A DNA stretch of 64,000 nt from assembly GCF_011752525.1 (NCBI RefSeq), contig NZ_VWXI01000002.1, forward strand, positions 124,001 through 188,000, in the 5' to 3' direction. The DNA comes from Pantoea sp. Cy-639 (GTDB lineage: Bacteria > Pseudomonadota > Gammaproteobacteria > Pseudomonadales > Pseudomonadaceae). The notes below the pieces were generated by a model. It was not told the origin of the DNA. It saw only the letters and a program-made list of their open reading frames with translations, and ran no database searches. Position 1 is the stretch's first letter; every line of letters begins with the position of its first letter. A program made the position numbers and the translations under genes. Shown one piece after another: positions 43,540 through 54,900 of the stretch.

Positions 43540-44463
43540 ATGAAAGCGCCGCGCGTAACCCTGGATCAGTGGCGGACCCTGCAGGCGGTGGTCGATCACG
43601 GTGGGTTCGCCCAGGCGGCCGAGGCCCTGCATCGCTCGCAGTCGTCGGTGAGCTACACCGTGGCGCGCATGCAGGAGCAACTGGGCGTGCCGCTGTTGCG
43701 CATCGACGGCCGCAAGGCGGTGCTCACCGAGGCCGGCAGCGTGCTGCTGCGCCGCTCGCGCCAACTGGTCAAGCAAGCCAGTCAACTCGAGGACCTGGCC
43801 CACCACATGGAGCAGGGCTGGGAAGCCGAGGTGCGCCTGGTGGTCGATGCCGCCTACCCCAGCGCCCGCCTGGTGCGCGCCCTGAGCGCCTTCATGCCGC
43901 AGAGCCGCGGCTGCCGGGTACGTCTGCGCGAGGAGGTGCTTTCCGGGGTCGAGGAAGTGCTCCAGGAAGGCGTTGCCGACCTGGCCATCAGCGGCTTCAA
44001 CATCAGTGGCTACCTGGGCACCGAACTCAGCCCGGTGGAGTTCATCGCCGTCGCCCACCCGGAACACAGCCTGCACCGCATGGGTCGTGACATCACCTTC
44101 CAGGACCTGGAAAGCCAGCTGCAGGTGGTGATCCGCGATTCCGGCCGCGCCCAGCCCCGGGATGTCGGCTGGCTTGGCGCCGAACAGCGCTGGACGGTCG
44201 GCAGTCTGGCCACCGCCGCCACCTTCGTCGGCAGCGGCCTGGGCTTCGCCTGGCTGCCCCGGCACATGATCGAACGCGAACTGCGCGAAGGCGTGCTCAA
44301 GCCCTTGCCGCTGGACCAGGGTGGCAGTCGACACCCGCTGTTCTACCTTTACTCGAGCAAGGAAAAGACCCTGGGCCCGGCCACGCAGATCCTCATCGAG
44401 CTGCTGCGCAACTTCGACACCGCGCCACTGGACGTGCCCTTCGCAGCCCCCCCGCAAGCCTGA
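43540..44463 (+). CDS. LysR-family transcriptional regulator
   Basis: The product has 307 residues. The helix-turn-helix is in GGFAQAAEALHRSQSSVSYTVARMQE, and the LysR substrate domain spans about 95-295. The start is supported by CAGGAG. The alpha/beta hydrolase gene begins 13 bases after its stop, and ppiA overlaps the hydrolase end, so the three probably form one transcript. The effector is unknown. Confidence 0.9.
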   Translation: MKAPRVTLDQWRTLQAVVDHGGFAQAAEALHRSQSSVSYTVARMQEQLGVPLLRIDGRKAVLTEAGSVLLRRSRQLVKQASQLEDLAHHMEQGWEAEVRLVVDAAYPSARLVRALSAFMPQSRGCRVRLREEVLSGVEEVLQEGVADLAISGFNISGYLGTELSPVEFIAVAHPEHSLHRMGRDITFQDLESQLQVVIRDSGRAQPRDVGWLGAEQRWTVGSLATAATFVGSGLGFAWLPRHMIERELREGVLKPLPLDQGGSRHPLFYLYSSKEKTLGPATQILIELLRNFDTAPLDVPFAAPPQA

Positions 44464-44476
44464 AAGGACCGCGCCC

Positions 44477-45289
44477 ATGGCCTGTTTCGAACACGACGGA
44501 TGCCTGCTGCATTACGAGGAACATGGCCAGGGCGAGCCCCTGGTACTGCTGCACGGACTGGGCTCGAGCAGCCAGGACTGGGAGCTGCAGGTCGCTGAGT
44601 TCAGCCGCCATTACCGGGTGATCCTGATGGACATCCGCGGCCACGGACAATCGTCCAGGCCGCGTCGGGGCTACCAGATCAAGACCTTCAGCGAAGACCT
44701 GCTGGCCCTGCTCCGGCACCTGGGCCGCGGCCCGGTGCATTTCGTGGGGTTGTCCATGGGCGGGATGGTCGGTTTCCAGTTCGCCGTCGACCATCCCGAC
44801 TGGCTGCGCAGCCTGTGCATCGTCAACAGCGCCCCTGAAGTGAAACGCCGCAGCCGCAGCGACTGGCTCTGGTGGCTCAAGCGCTGGGGCCTGGCGCGCC
44901 TGCTCAGTGTCGAGACCGTGGGCAAAGGCCTGGCCGCACGCTTGTTCCCCAAGCCACAACAGGCCGAGCTGCGGCGCAAGATGGCCGAGCGCTGGGCGCG
45001 CAACGACAAGCGCGCCTACCTCAAGAGCTTCGACGCCATCGTCGACTGGGGCGTGCAGGAACGCATCGGCCAGATCCACTGTCCCACGCTGGTGATCGCC
45101 GCCGAGCACGACTACACCCCCGTACAACTGAAAGAGCGATACGTCGCCCTGATGCCCAACGCCAGACTGGCGGTCATCGCGGATTCACGGCACGCTACGC
45201 CCCTGGACCAACCCGAGGTCTTCAACCAGACCCTGCTGCCCTTCCTCGCAGCCGCTTCCAACTCTCAAGGATCTTTGAGCCCATGCTGA
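44477..45289 (+). CDS. Alpha/beta-hydrolase
   Basis: The product has 270 residues. The oxyanion loop is LLHGLGSSS (24-32), the nucleophile elbow GLSMGG has Ser93, an acid is likely at AAEHDYTP, and the catalytic His is in [11 protein letters not shown] near the end. A basic, tryptophan-rich cap ([15 protein letters not shown]) may bind lipophilic substrates. It lies directly behind a LysR gene and overlaps ppiA by 7 bases. The substrate is unknown; esterase or 3-oxoadipate-enol-lactonase-like names would be over-precise. Confidence 0.88.
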   Translation: MACFEHDGCLLHYEEHGQGEPLVLLHGLGSSSQDWELQVAEFSRHYRVILMDIRGHGQSSRPRRGYQIKTFSEDLLALLRHLGRGPVHFVGLSMGGMVGFQFAVDHPDWLRSLCIVNSAPEVKRRSRSDWLWWLKRWGLARLLSVETVGKGLAARLFPKPQQAELRRKMAERWARNDKRAYLKSFDAIVDWGVQERIGQIHCPTLVIAAEHDYTPVQLKERYVALMPNARLAVIADSRHATPLDQPEVFNQTLLPFLAAASNSQGSLSPC

Positions 45290-45840
45290 AAAAACTCCTG
45301 CTCACCGCCTGCTCGGTCGCCTTCGCCACCAGCGTCATGGCCTCCGACAAGACTCCGCACGTATTGCTGGACACCAGCTTCGGCCCGGTCGAGATCGAGC
45401 TCAATGCAGAAAAAGCGCCCATCAGTACGAAAAATTTCCTCGCGTATGTCGAGAGCGGTTTCTATGACAATACGATCTTCCACCGCGTGATCCCGGGCTT
45501 CATGGCCCAGGGCGGCGGCTTCACCGCGCAGATGCAACAGAAACCGACCCAGGACCCAATCCGCAACGAAGCCGGCAACGGCCTGCAGAACACCCGTGGC
45601 ACCCTGGCCATGGCCCGTACCTCCGACCCGAACTCGGCCACCAGCCAGTTCTTCATCAACGTCGCCGACAACGATTTCCTCAATCCGGGTCGCGACCGTG
45701 GCTATGCGGTGTTCGGCAAGGTCACCAAGGGCATGGAAGTGGTCGACCAGATCGTCAACTCGCCGACCACCGTGAAGAACGGCATGCGCGACGTCCCGGC
45801 CGACCCGGTGTACATCAAGTCGGCCAAACGCATCGACTGA
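45283..45840 (+). CDS. ppiA: Periplasmic peptidyl-prolyl cis-trans isomerase A (cyclophilin)
   Basis: This 185-residue cyclophilin catalyses proline isomerisation during periplasmic folding. A signal peptide is cleaved after about residue 20 (VMA-S). The active-site segments are [13 protein letters not shown] (with the catalytic Arg), [11 protein letters not shown] (in place of the usual Trp-containing region) and [15 protein letters not shown]. The ATG lies inside the end of the hydrolase gene, a 7-base overlap that suggests translational coupling. Confidence 0.95.
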   Translation: MLKKLLLTACSVAFATSVMASDKTPHVLLDTSFGPVEIELNAEKAPISTKNFLAYVESGFYDNTIFHRVIPGFMAQGGGFTAQMQQKPTQDPIRNEAGNGLQNTRGTLAMARTSDPNSATSQFFINVADNDFLNPGRDRGYAVFGKVTKGMEVVDQIVNSPTTVKNGMRDVPADPVYIKSAKRID

Positions 45841-45891
45841 CCCCGTGCCACACAGGGACGTGGGTCGGGTCACACAGGAGTCTTGTCACCC

Positions 45892-47724
<1,833 letters not shown>

Positions 47725-47783
47725 ACAGGCAGCTGTGTGGGGGCAGAACCGCCCCCGCACAGCCTGTACCTGCCACCTCTCCC

Positions 47784-48911
47784 TCAGGCCTGGCGATAGG
47801 GCAACATCCCCCGCGCCTCTTCGGCATAAGCCTGCACGCCTGCACGCTCCTGGACCAGGAAATCCTCCACCGCCCGCCGCAACCCCGGATGCAGCAGGTA
47901 GTGCCACGAGCGTGTGAGCACCGGCTCAAAGCCACGGATCAGCTTGTGCTCGCCCTGCGCGCCGGCATCGAAGCGCTGCAGCCCTTCGGCGATGGCGAAG
48001 TCCATGCCCTGGTAGAAACAGGTTTCGAAATGCAGCCGGTCGAATGCGTCCAGGCAGCCCCAGTAGCGGCCATACAGGCTGTCACCACCGACCAGGCTGA
48101 AGGCCATCGCCACCTCGCGCCCCTGCTGGCGGGCGATCACCACGCGAATGGCCTCGGGCATGCGCTCGGCCAGCAGACTGAAGAACTCACGGGTCAGGTA
48201 GGGCGCGCGACGGCGCACCGCATAGGTGTTGGCATAGCAGCGATAGACGAAATCCCACTGTGCCTCGCTCAACTGCTCGCCCCGATACCAGACGAAATCG
48301 ATCCCCTGCCCGGCCACCTGCTCACGTTCCTTGCGCATCTGCTTGCGCTTGCGCGAACTGAGGCTGTCGAGGAAATCCTGGAAATCCCGATAGCTGCGGT
48401 TGCGCCAGTGGAACTGACAGCCCAGACGCTCCATCCAGCCCGGCAAATGGCTGATGGTTGCGTCCAGCGAAGGCTCGGTGAAGTTGATATGCGCCCCGGA
48501 CAACCCGCCCCGGCCCAGGTAATCCGGAAGCGCCTGCAGCAGCAACAGGCCATCGCCCGGCTCGGCGGCCAGCAATCGCGGCCCGCTCACCGGGCTGAAC
48601 GGCACGGCGCCCAGCAGCTTGGGGTAGTAGGCAATGCCGGCGCGCTCGCAGGCATCGGCCCAGCCATGGTCGAACACGTATTCGCCGAACGAATGCCACT
48701 TGCGGTAGGCCGGCAGTAGCGCGCGCACCTCGCCATCGCGTTCCAGCACCAGGTGCTCGGCGGCCCAGCCCGTGTCGAGCGACACGCTGGCGCTGTCCTC
48801 CATCGCCGTGAGAAAGGCATGGCGCAGGAAAGGCTGGCCATCAGGCACCAGGGCATCCCAGGTGGTCGCCGGCAGGTCACGCAGGTGGGCAAGGCTGTGA
48901 AGGCTGGACAC
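47784..48911 (-). CDS. GNAT/FemAB-like N-acyltransferase, DUF482 (peptidogalycan biosynthesis family)
   Basis: The product has 375 residues and two GNAT-like halves. Typical DUF482 segments are QPFLRHAFLTAMEDSASVSLDTGW near the N-terminus, HINFTEPSLDA, and the basic SRKRKQMRKEREQV, followed by GRYWGCLDAFDRLHFETCFYQGMDFA. The start is GTG 48911. The family is found mainly in proteobacteria and is annotated as peptidogalycan biosynthesis or acetyltransferase, with no firm substrate. It is convergent with the ABC exporter gene. Confidence 0.85.
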   Translation of the reverse strand: MSSLHSLAHLRDLPATTWDALVPDGQPFLRHAFLTAMEDSASVSLDTGWAAEHLVLERDGEVRALLPAYRKWHSFGEYVFDHGWADACERAGIAYYPKLLGAVPFSPVSGPRLLAAEPGDGLLLLQALPDYLGRGGLSGAHINFTEPSLDATISHLPGWMERLGCQFHWRNRSYRDFQDFLDSLSSRKRKQMRKEREQVAGQGIDFVWYRGEQLSEAQWDFVYRCYANTYAVRRRAPYLTREFFSLLAERMPEAIRVVIARQQGREVAMAFSLVGGDSLYGRYWGCLDAFDRLHFETCFYQGMDFAIAEGLQRFDAGAQGEHKLIRGFEPVLTRSWHYLLHPGLRRAVEDFLVQERAGVQAYAEEARGMLPYRQA

Positions 48912-48966
48912 GGTTCCGACTCGCAGGGAAAGAGCGCCAGTATTGCCAAGTCGCCCGTGACACTCA

Positions 48967-49022
48967 AATGACAGACCGCTGACTTAACAACAGTGCCACT
49001 GTTTAGACATTATTCTGTCATT
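48967..49022. promoter_or_regulatory. Nested inverted repeats upstream of the porin gene
   Basis: AATGACAG at 48967-48974 is mirrored by CTGTCATT at 49015-49022. Inside lies AACAGT-GCC-ACTGTT at 48989-49003, nearly co-centred. The block is about 130 bases before the porin start and could be an operator pair or a cruciform. Confidence 0.45.
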
Positions 49023-49149
49023 CCCCCTCGCAATACTTGCGCCTGTTTTCCGGAACCCCAGAACCTGTCTATTCAGGCCCTTTCCGAAGACATGCCAACT
49101 TGGGGGCGGGCGCTTGAGCCTCCCCACTTTTTCCAACAGGGAGAACCTT

Positions 49150-50394
49150 ATGCGTCTTGTTTCTACACTTACCGGAGTGAGCCTCACCGGCATGATGCTG
49201 GCTCTGAGTACTCCGGCCAGTGCTGCTGTCGACGCCAAGCTGCTCGAAATGCTCCGCGCCAACGGTTCGATCAACCAGGCGCAGTACAACGAACTGCAAG
49301 GCGACCTGGCAAAGGAAACCAAGGAAAAGGCCGACCAGAAAGCTCAGTCCGAACGTATGAGCTCCTTCGAACAAAAAGTGGCATGGGCCGCCAAGACCCA
49401 GATCAAGGGTGATGTGCGCCTGCGTTACGAAGACGTCAACGTCGACAACCCGAACGCCCGCAGCGGCAACCAGGACCGTGAGCGCGTCCGCGCCCGCGTC
49501 GGCTTCTACAGCGAGATCAACCCACAGGTCGACGCCGGCGTGCGTGTCGCCACCGGCAGCAGCGCCGATGCCCGCTCGACCAACCAGAGCCTGGACAACT
49601 ACTTCGAGAAGAAATCGCTGTGGGTCGACCTGGCCTACCTCGACTGGCACCCGACCGCCGTTCCGAACTTGCACCTGATCGGCGGCAAGATGAACCAGCC
49701 ATGGGTGAGCATGGGCGACATCATCTGGGACAGCGACATCAACCCGGAAGGCGTGGCCGTCACCTACAAGACCAACCTGGGTGCCGCCGAACTGTTCGGC
49801 AGCGCCGGTCACTACACCCTCAAGGACAACGTCGACGGCGACGGCGTGCAGTTCAAGCACGACGCACAGCTGTACCACGGCCAGTTGGGTACCAAGTTCA
49901 ACGCGGCGGATACCGTCAAGGTCACCGTGGGCGGCAGCATCTACGGCTACGACAACGACAAGAAGTCGGCAGCCCTGCGCTCGCTGGGCAACACCACCAA
50001 CGAGTTCAACCTGGTGGAAGGCTTCGGCCAGCTGGACTTCACCGGCTTCGCCATCCCGCTGTCGGCCTACGGCCAGTTCGTCAAGAACACCGACAGCACC
50101 GACGGCATGGACAAGGGCTGGCTGGCCGGTCTGAAGAGCAAGGTCGGCGCCTGGAGCCTGGACTACAACTACCGCGACGTGCAGCGTAACGCCGTGGTCA
50201 GCCTGTTCACCGATTCCGACTTCGGCAACGGCTTCACCGGTTCGCGTGGCCACAAGTTCAAGGTCGGCTACGAGATCGACAAGAACTTCACCCTCGGCGC
50301 GGCCTACATGATGGCCAAGACCGACTACTCCAACCTGCCGAACCGCGATGCCGACGTCGACACCCTGCAGGTCGACCTGGAAGCCAAGTTCTAA
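49150..50394 (+). CDS. Outer-membrane porin, Porin_5 type
   Basis: The product has 414 residues. A signal peptide (about 1-25, ending ASA) is followed by a short coiled-coil (about 30-75) that may bind peptidoglycan, then a beta-barrel with alternating residues such as KGDVRLRYEDVNVDNPNA and a terminal DLEAKF ending in phenylalanine. The putative-porin family PF16930 has this layout. Codon use is strongly biased to common codons, which suggests high expression, and the gene is monocistronic with its own terminator. The solute is unknown. Confidence 0.88.
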   Translation: MRLVSTLTGVSLTGMMLALSTPASAAVDAKLLEMLRANGSINQAQYNELQGDLAKETKEKADQKAQSERMSSFEQKVAWAAKTQIKGDVRLRYEDVNVDNPNARSGNQDRERVRARVGFYSEINPQVDAGVRVATGSSADARSTNQSLDNYFEKKSLWVDLAYLDWHPTAVPNLHLIGGKMNQPWVSMGDIIWDSDINPEGVAVTYKTNLGAAELFGSAGHYTLKDNVDGDGVQFKHDAQLYHGQLGTKFNAADTVKVTVGGSIYGYDNDKKSAALRSLGNTTNEFNLVEGFGQLDFTGFAIPLSAYGQFVKNTDSTDGMDKGWLAGLKSKVGAWSLDYNYRDVQRNAVVSLFTDSDFGNGFTGSRGHKFKVGYEIDKNFTLGAAYMMAKTDYSNLPNRDADVDTLQVDLEAKF

Positions 50395-50422
50395 GCGCAC
50401 CGCTCCTTTGCTTTGACCTGAA

Positions 50423-50462
50423 GCGGGAAATGCCGACCCCATCCGGCATTTCCCGCTTTTTT
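50423..50462 (+). terminator. Intrinsic terminator of the porin gene
   Basis: GCGGGAAATGCCG at 50423-50435 pairs perfectly with CGGCATTTCCCGC at 50444-50456, followed by six T bases. Confidence 0.95.
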
Positions 50463-50536
50463 GCCTGTGGCTTTGCAGACCTGTCGCGGCACAAGGCCGC
50501 AGGGCGGCCCCGGCAATTCCGGATCTGGTGCAGCGA

Positions 50537-51658
50537 TCAGCGCTTGCGCAGCACCACGCTACCGATCGAATAGCCTGCACCGAACGAGCTCAGCACGCCC
50601 AGCGAGCCCTTGGCCAGGTCGTCCTGGTACAGGTGGAAGGCGATGACCGACCCCGCCGAGCTGGTGTTGGCGTAGCGATCGAGAATCACCGGTGCCTCCT
50701 GCTCATCCACTTCGCGCCCAAGCAGCTTCTTGACGATCAGGTGGTTCATGCTCAGGTTGGCTTGGTGCAGCCAGAAACGCTTGACGTCCGACGGCTGCAG
50801 GTCATTCTCGGCCAGGTGCTGGCCGATCAGCTCGGCGACCATCGGGCAGACTTCCTTGAACACCTTGCGGCCTTCCTGCACGAACAGCTTGTCGCGGGCA
50901 CCGATCCCCTCTTCCGCCGCACGGTTGAGGAAACCGAAGTTGTTGCGGATGTTGTTGGAGAATGCCGTCAGCAGTTTGGTGCTGACGATGTCGAACTGAT
51001 GCTGGGAAGTGGCCTGGTCGGCACGCTCGACCAGCACGGCCGTGGCAGCGTCACCGAAAATGAAGTGGCTGTCGCGGTCACGGAAATTCAGGTGCCCTGT
51101 GCAGATCTCCGGATTGACCACCAGCACCGCGCGAGCCTGGCCCAGTTGCACACTGTTGGCGGCGGTCTGGATACCGAAGGTGGCCGACGAGCAGGCCACG
51201 TTCATGTCGAAGGCGAAGCCCTGGATACCCAGCGCCTGCTGCACCTCGATGGAAATGGCCGGGTACGGGCGCTGCAGGTTGGAGCAGGCGACGATCACCC
51301 CATCGACATCGGCGGCGCTGCGACCGGCGCGCTCCAGTGCCTGGCGGGCGGCGGCCACGGCCATTTCACAGAGGATCGACTGCTCGTCGTTGGAACGCTC
51401 CGGCAGGCGCGGCTTCATGCGCTGCGGATCGAGGATGCCGGCCTTGTCCATGACGAAGCGGCTCTTGATGCCCGAGGCCTTCTCGATGAAGGCCGCGTCG
51501 GAAACCGGCGCGGCTTCGAGTTCGCCACGCTCGATGGCTGCGGCATTGTCACGGTTGTACTGTTGCGACCAGGTGTTGAAGGACTCCACCAGCTCTTCGT
51601 TGGAAATGCTCTGGGCCGGGGTATACAGGCCGGTGCCGCTGATCACGACGTTCTGCAC
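50537..51658 (-). CDS. FabH-like beta-ketoacyl-ACP synthase III
   Basis: The product is a thiolase-fold condensing enzyme of 373 residues. Its catalytic triad is Cys156 (NVACSSATFG), His298 (LHQAN) and Asn331 (YANTSSAG), as in FabH. It is about 55 residues longer than housekeeping FabH, like P. aeruginosa PA3286, which draws octanoyl-CoA from beta-oxidation into fatty-acid synthesis. The linked fadD genes fit that role, but it is inferred. GTG 51658 has AGAGGA upstream. A 16-bp palindrome lies 60 bases before the start. Confidence 0.9.
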   Translation of the reverse strand: MQNVVISGTGLYTPAQSISNEELVESFNTWSQQYNRDNAAAIERGELEAAPVSDAAFIEKASGIKSRFVMDKAGILDPQRMKPRLPERSNDEQSILCEMAVAAARQALERAGRSAADVDGVIVACSNLQRPYPAISIEVQQALGIQGFAFDMNVACSSATFGIQTAANSVQLGQARAVLVVNPEICTGHLNFRDRDSHFIFGDAATAVLVERADQATSQHQFDIVSTKLLTAFSNNIRNNFGFLNRAAEEGIGARDKLFVQEGRKVFKEVCPMVAELIGQHLAENDLQPSDVKRFWLHQANLSMNHLIVKKLLGREVDEQEAPVILDRYANTSSAGSVIAFHLYQDDLAKGSLGVLSSFGAGYSIGSVVLRKR

Positions 51659-51717
51659 GGTCGTTCCTCTGTCAGAGGCCATCGCCAAACCGGCGCTGGC
51701 CGAAAAAAGGTCGATAC

Positions 51718-51733
51718 TGGCACCTTGGTGCCA
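51718..51733. promoter_or_regulatory. Perfect 16-bp palindrome upstream of the fabH-like gene
   Basis: TGGCACCTTGGTGCCA is fully self-complementary and lies in the fabH-like leader, 60 bases from the start codon, where a repressor of that gene would bind. Confidence 0.5.
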
Positions 51734-51787
51734 ATTAGCAATCGTAATGCACCGCATCGGCGGCACATTCGTCGAGGGCACTGCCCT

Positions 51788-51810
51788 CGTCCGCGAGGCA
51801 AGCCCGCGCC
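51788..51810. repeat. Degenerate REP
   Basis: CGTCCGCGAGGCAAGCCCGC followed by GCC keeps the GCAAGCCCGC REP core. It lies between the fabH-like leader and the hrpA stop. Confidence 0.5.
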
Positions 51811-51905
51811 GACAACGAACAGGACATCCGTGTCGGCGCTGACGAAGCCTGCAATGGGCCGCAAAGCGACCCAAATTCCGCCAAGTTTGCCACAACTTGC
51901 CAGCG

Positions 51906-54900
51906 TTAGGCTTCCACCTGGCTCCACTGCTTGCCGAGGCGCTTGTCGGAAATCGGCACCTTCGTCCCCAACTGCTGGGCGAACAACGAGACCCGGTATT
52001 CCTCCAGCAGCCAGCGGTACAAGACCAGTTGCTCGTCACGCTTGCCCTCCTGGGCGTGCTTGTCGGCGCGTGCCTTGTACTGGGCCCAGCAATTGGCCAG
52101 CTCGCCGCTCCACACCCGGTCTTTCTGGACCTGCGAGCCGAGCTTCTCCAGGCGCAGTTCCACCGCCTTGAGGTAGCGCGGCAGTTCCTTGAACCAGAGG
52201 CCTGGCGTCTCGCGCACGAAGCCTGGATAGACCAGGTTGGCCAACTGTTGCTTGATGTCGTTGAGCGCCACCGCCTGGGTCAGGTCGATCTTGCCCTTGA
52301 AGCGCTTCTGCAGGCCATGCCACAGCTTGAGCACTTCGAGCGTCAGGCGGGCCAGACGCTCGGCATGCTCGGCCCAGTCGCCGCGCTTGCGCTCGGCCAG
52401 CGACGCCAGGCCTGCGCCATCGCGCGGCAGCGGGTCCTCGCCTTCGAGCACGCAACTGTCGAGGCTGGCCAGCAGGATATCTTCCACCAGCGCCTCGACC
52501 CGGCCCAGTTCGCGGTACAGCAGGCCCAACTCGGTCAGCCCAGGCAGCTTGCCCCGCAGGAACTTGGCCGGCTCGGCCAGTTGTTGCAGCAACAGGCGCT
52601 GCAACGCGCGGCGATGCTGGTACTCGGCCTCGGCCTGGGTGGAGAAACGCCCTTCACGCACCGTGCCGTTGTCCTCGACCAGCGCCGGGTAGACAGTCAT
52701 CGACAGCCCGGCGATCTTCTGCTGGACGGTCTGCGCCACTTCGGCGAAGGCCTTGGCCTGCACCGGTTGCTCGGCCTTTTCATTGCGCGGCAGGGCCAGC
52801 GCGGCCTGACTGGCGGCAGCGAAGCGCGCGGTCAGCTCGACCAGGTCGCGGCCTTCGCCGAGGAACTTGCCCTGGGCGTCGACCACTTCGATATTCATCC
52901 GCAGGTGACCTTCCACCAAGCTCGCAGCCTCGGCCCAGGCCTCGTCGGTGACCCGCGCGCCGGTCATGCGCAGCAACTCCTGGCCGAGCGCCTGGGGCAA
53001 CGCGCCCTGGCCGAAGCTCATGCGCGCCAACGCCGCCTTGACGAAGTCCGGCACTGGCACGAAGTTCTTGCGCAACGCCTTGGGCAGGTTGCGCACCAGG
53101 GCGATGCACTTGGCCTCGAGCAACCCCGGTACCAGCCACTCCAGGCGCTCGCCCGGCAGGCTAGGCAGCAACGGCGCCGGCACCCGCACGGTCACGCCGT
53201 CACGCGGGTGATTGGGCTCGAAGTGATAGCTCAGCGACAGGCGCAACTCGCCCACCTGCAGGTGGTCCGGGTACTGCGCGGCGGTAACTTCGCTGGCCTC
53301 GCGGGCGAGCACGTCCTCCTCGCGCATGATCAGCAGGTTGGCGTCCTTCTGGCTGTTCATCCGGTACCAGCTGTCGAAGGTCGCGGTCTGGTGGATCTCT
53401 TGCGGCAAGCGCGCCTCGTAGAAGGCGAACAAGGTTTCCTCGTCAGCGAGGATGTCACGTCGGCGGGCCTTGGCCTCCAGTTCGTCGAGCTGCTCGAGCA
53501 GGCGCTTGTTGGCAGCCAGGCACTTGGCCCGCGACTGGATCTCGCCACCGACCAGGCCATCGCGGATGAACAGCTCGCGAGAGGTCGCCGGGTCGATCGG
53601 ACCGAAGTGCACAGGACGACGACCGACCAGGATCAACCCATACAAGGTGATCTGCTCATAGGCCACCACCTGGCCGCGCTTCTTCTCCCAGTGCGGTTCG
53701 AAGTGGTTCTTCTTGATCAGGTGGGTCGCCAACGGCTCGATCCAGTCCGGCTCGATCTTGGCCACCATCCGCGCGTACAGCTTGGTGGTCTCCACCAACT
53801 CGGCGGCCATCACCCACTGCGGGCGTTTGCGGCCGATGCCGGAGGATGGGTGAACCCAGAAGCGACGCTGGCGCGCGCCCTGGTAATCGCCCTCCTCGGT
53901 CTTGTGGCCGATCTGGCTGAGCAGGCCGCTGAGAATGGCCTTGTGCACACGCTGGTAGTCGGTCGCATCCTTGTTCACCGTCAGTTGCAGGTCACGGCAG
54001 ATCAGCGCCAGCTGGCGATGGGCATCGCGCCATTCGCGCAGGCGCAGGTAATTGAGGAAGTTCTTCCGGCACCAGTTGCGCAGCGGGCTGGCGGTCAGTG
54101 CCTGGCGCTGCTCCTCGAAACCGCGCCACAGGTTGACCAGCGCGGCGAAGTCGGAGTCGACGTCCTTCCATTGCGCGTGGGCCTGGTCGGCGGCCTGCTG
54201 GCGCTCCGGCGGACGCTCGCGCGGATCCTGCACCGACAGCGCACTGGCGACGATCAGCACTTCCTGCAAGCTGCCCTGGCGGGCCCCTTCGAGCAACATG
54301 CGGCCCAGCCGCGGATCGATCGGCAGGCGCGCCAGCTGGCGCCCCAGTGGGGTGAGCTGGTTCTCGCGGTTGACCGCCGAGAGCTCCTGCAACAGGTTGA
54401 AACCGTCGCTGATGGCCTTGCCGTCCGGCGGCTCGATGAACGGGAAGGCATCGATGGCGCCCAGGCGCAGGTGCAGCATCTGCAGGATCACCGCAGCCAG
54501 GTTGGTGCGCAGGATCTCCGGATCGGTGAACGCCGGGCGGCCGTTGAAATCATCCTCGCTGTACAGGCGGATGCAGATACCCGGCTCGACACGGCCACAG
54601 CGGCCTTTGCGCTGGTTGGCACTGGCCTGGGACACCGCCTCGATGGGCAGGCGCTGGACCTTGGCACGGTAGCTGTAGCGGCTGATGCGCGCGGTGCCGC
54701 TGTCGATCACATAGCGGATGCCCGGCACGGTCAGCGACGTCTCGGCGACGTTGGTCGCCAGCACCACGCGGCGGCCGCTGTGGGACTGGAAGATCCGCTG
54801 CTGCTCGGCCGGCGACAGACGCGCGTACAGCGGCAGGATCTCGGTGTGGCGCAACTGGGCCTTGCGCAATATCTCCGCCGCATCGCGGATCTCGCGCTCG

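Noticed and set aside
51718..51733. TGGCACCTTGGTGCCA as a sigma-54 promoter
   Set aside because: The GG to GC spacing is one base short of the -24/-12 requirement on both strands, so it fits a palindromic operator better.
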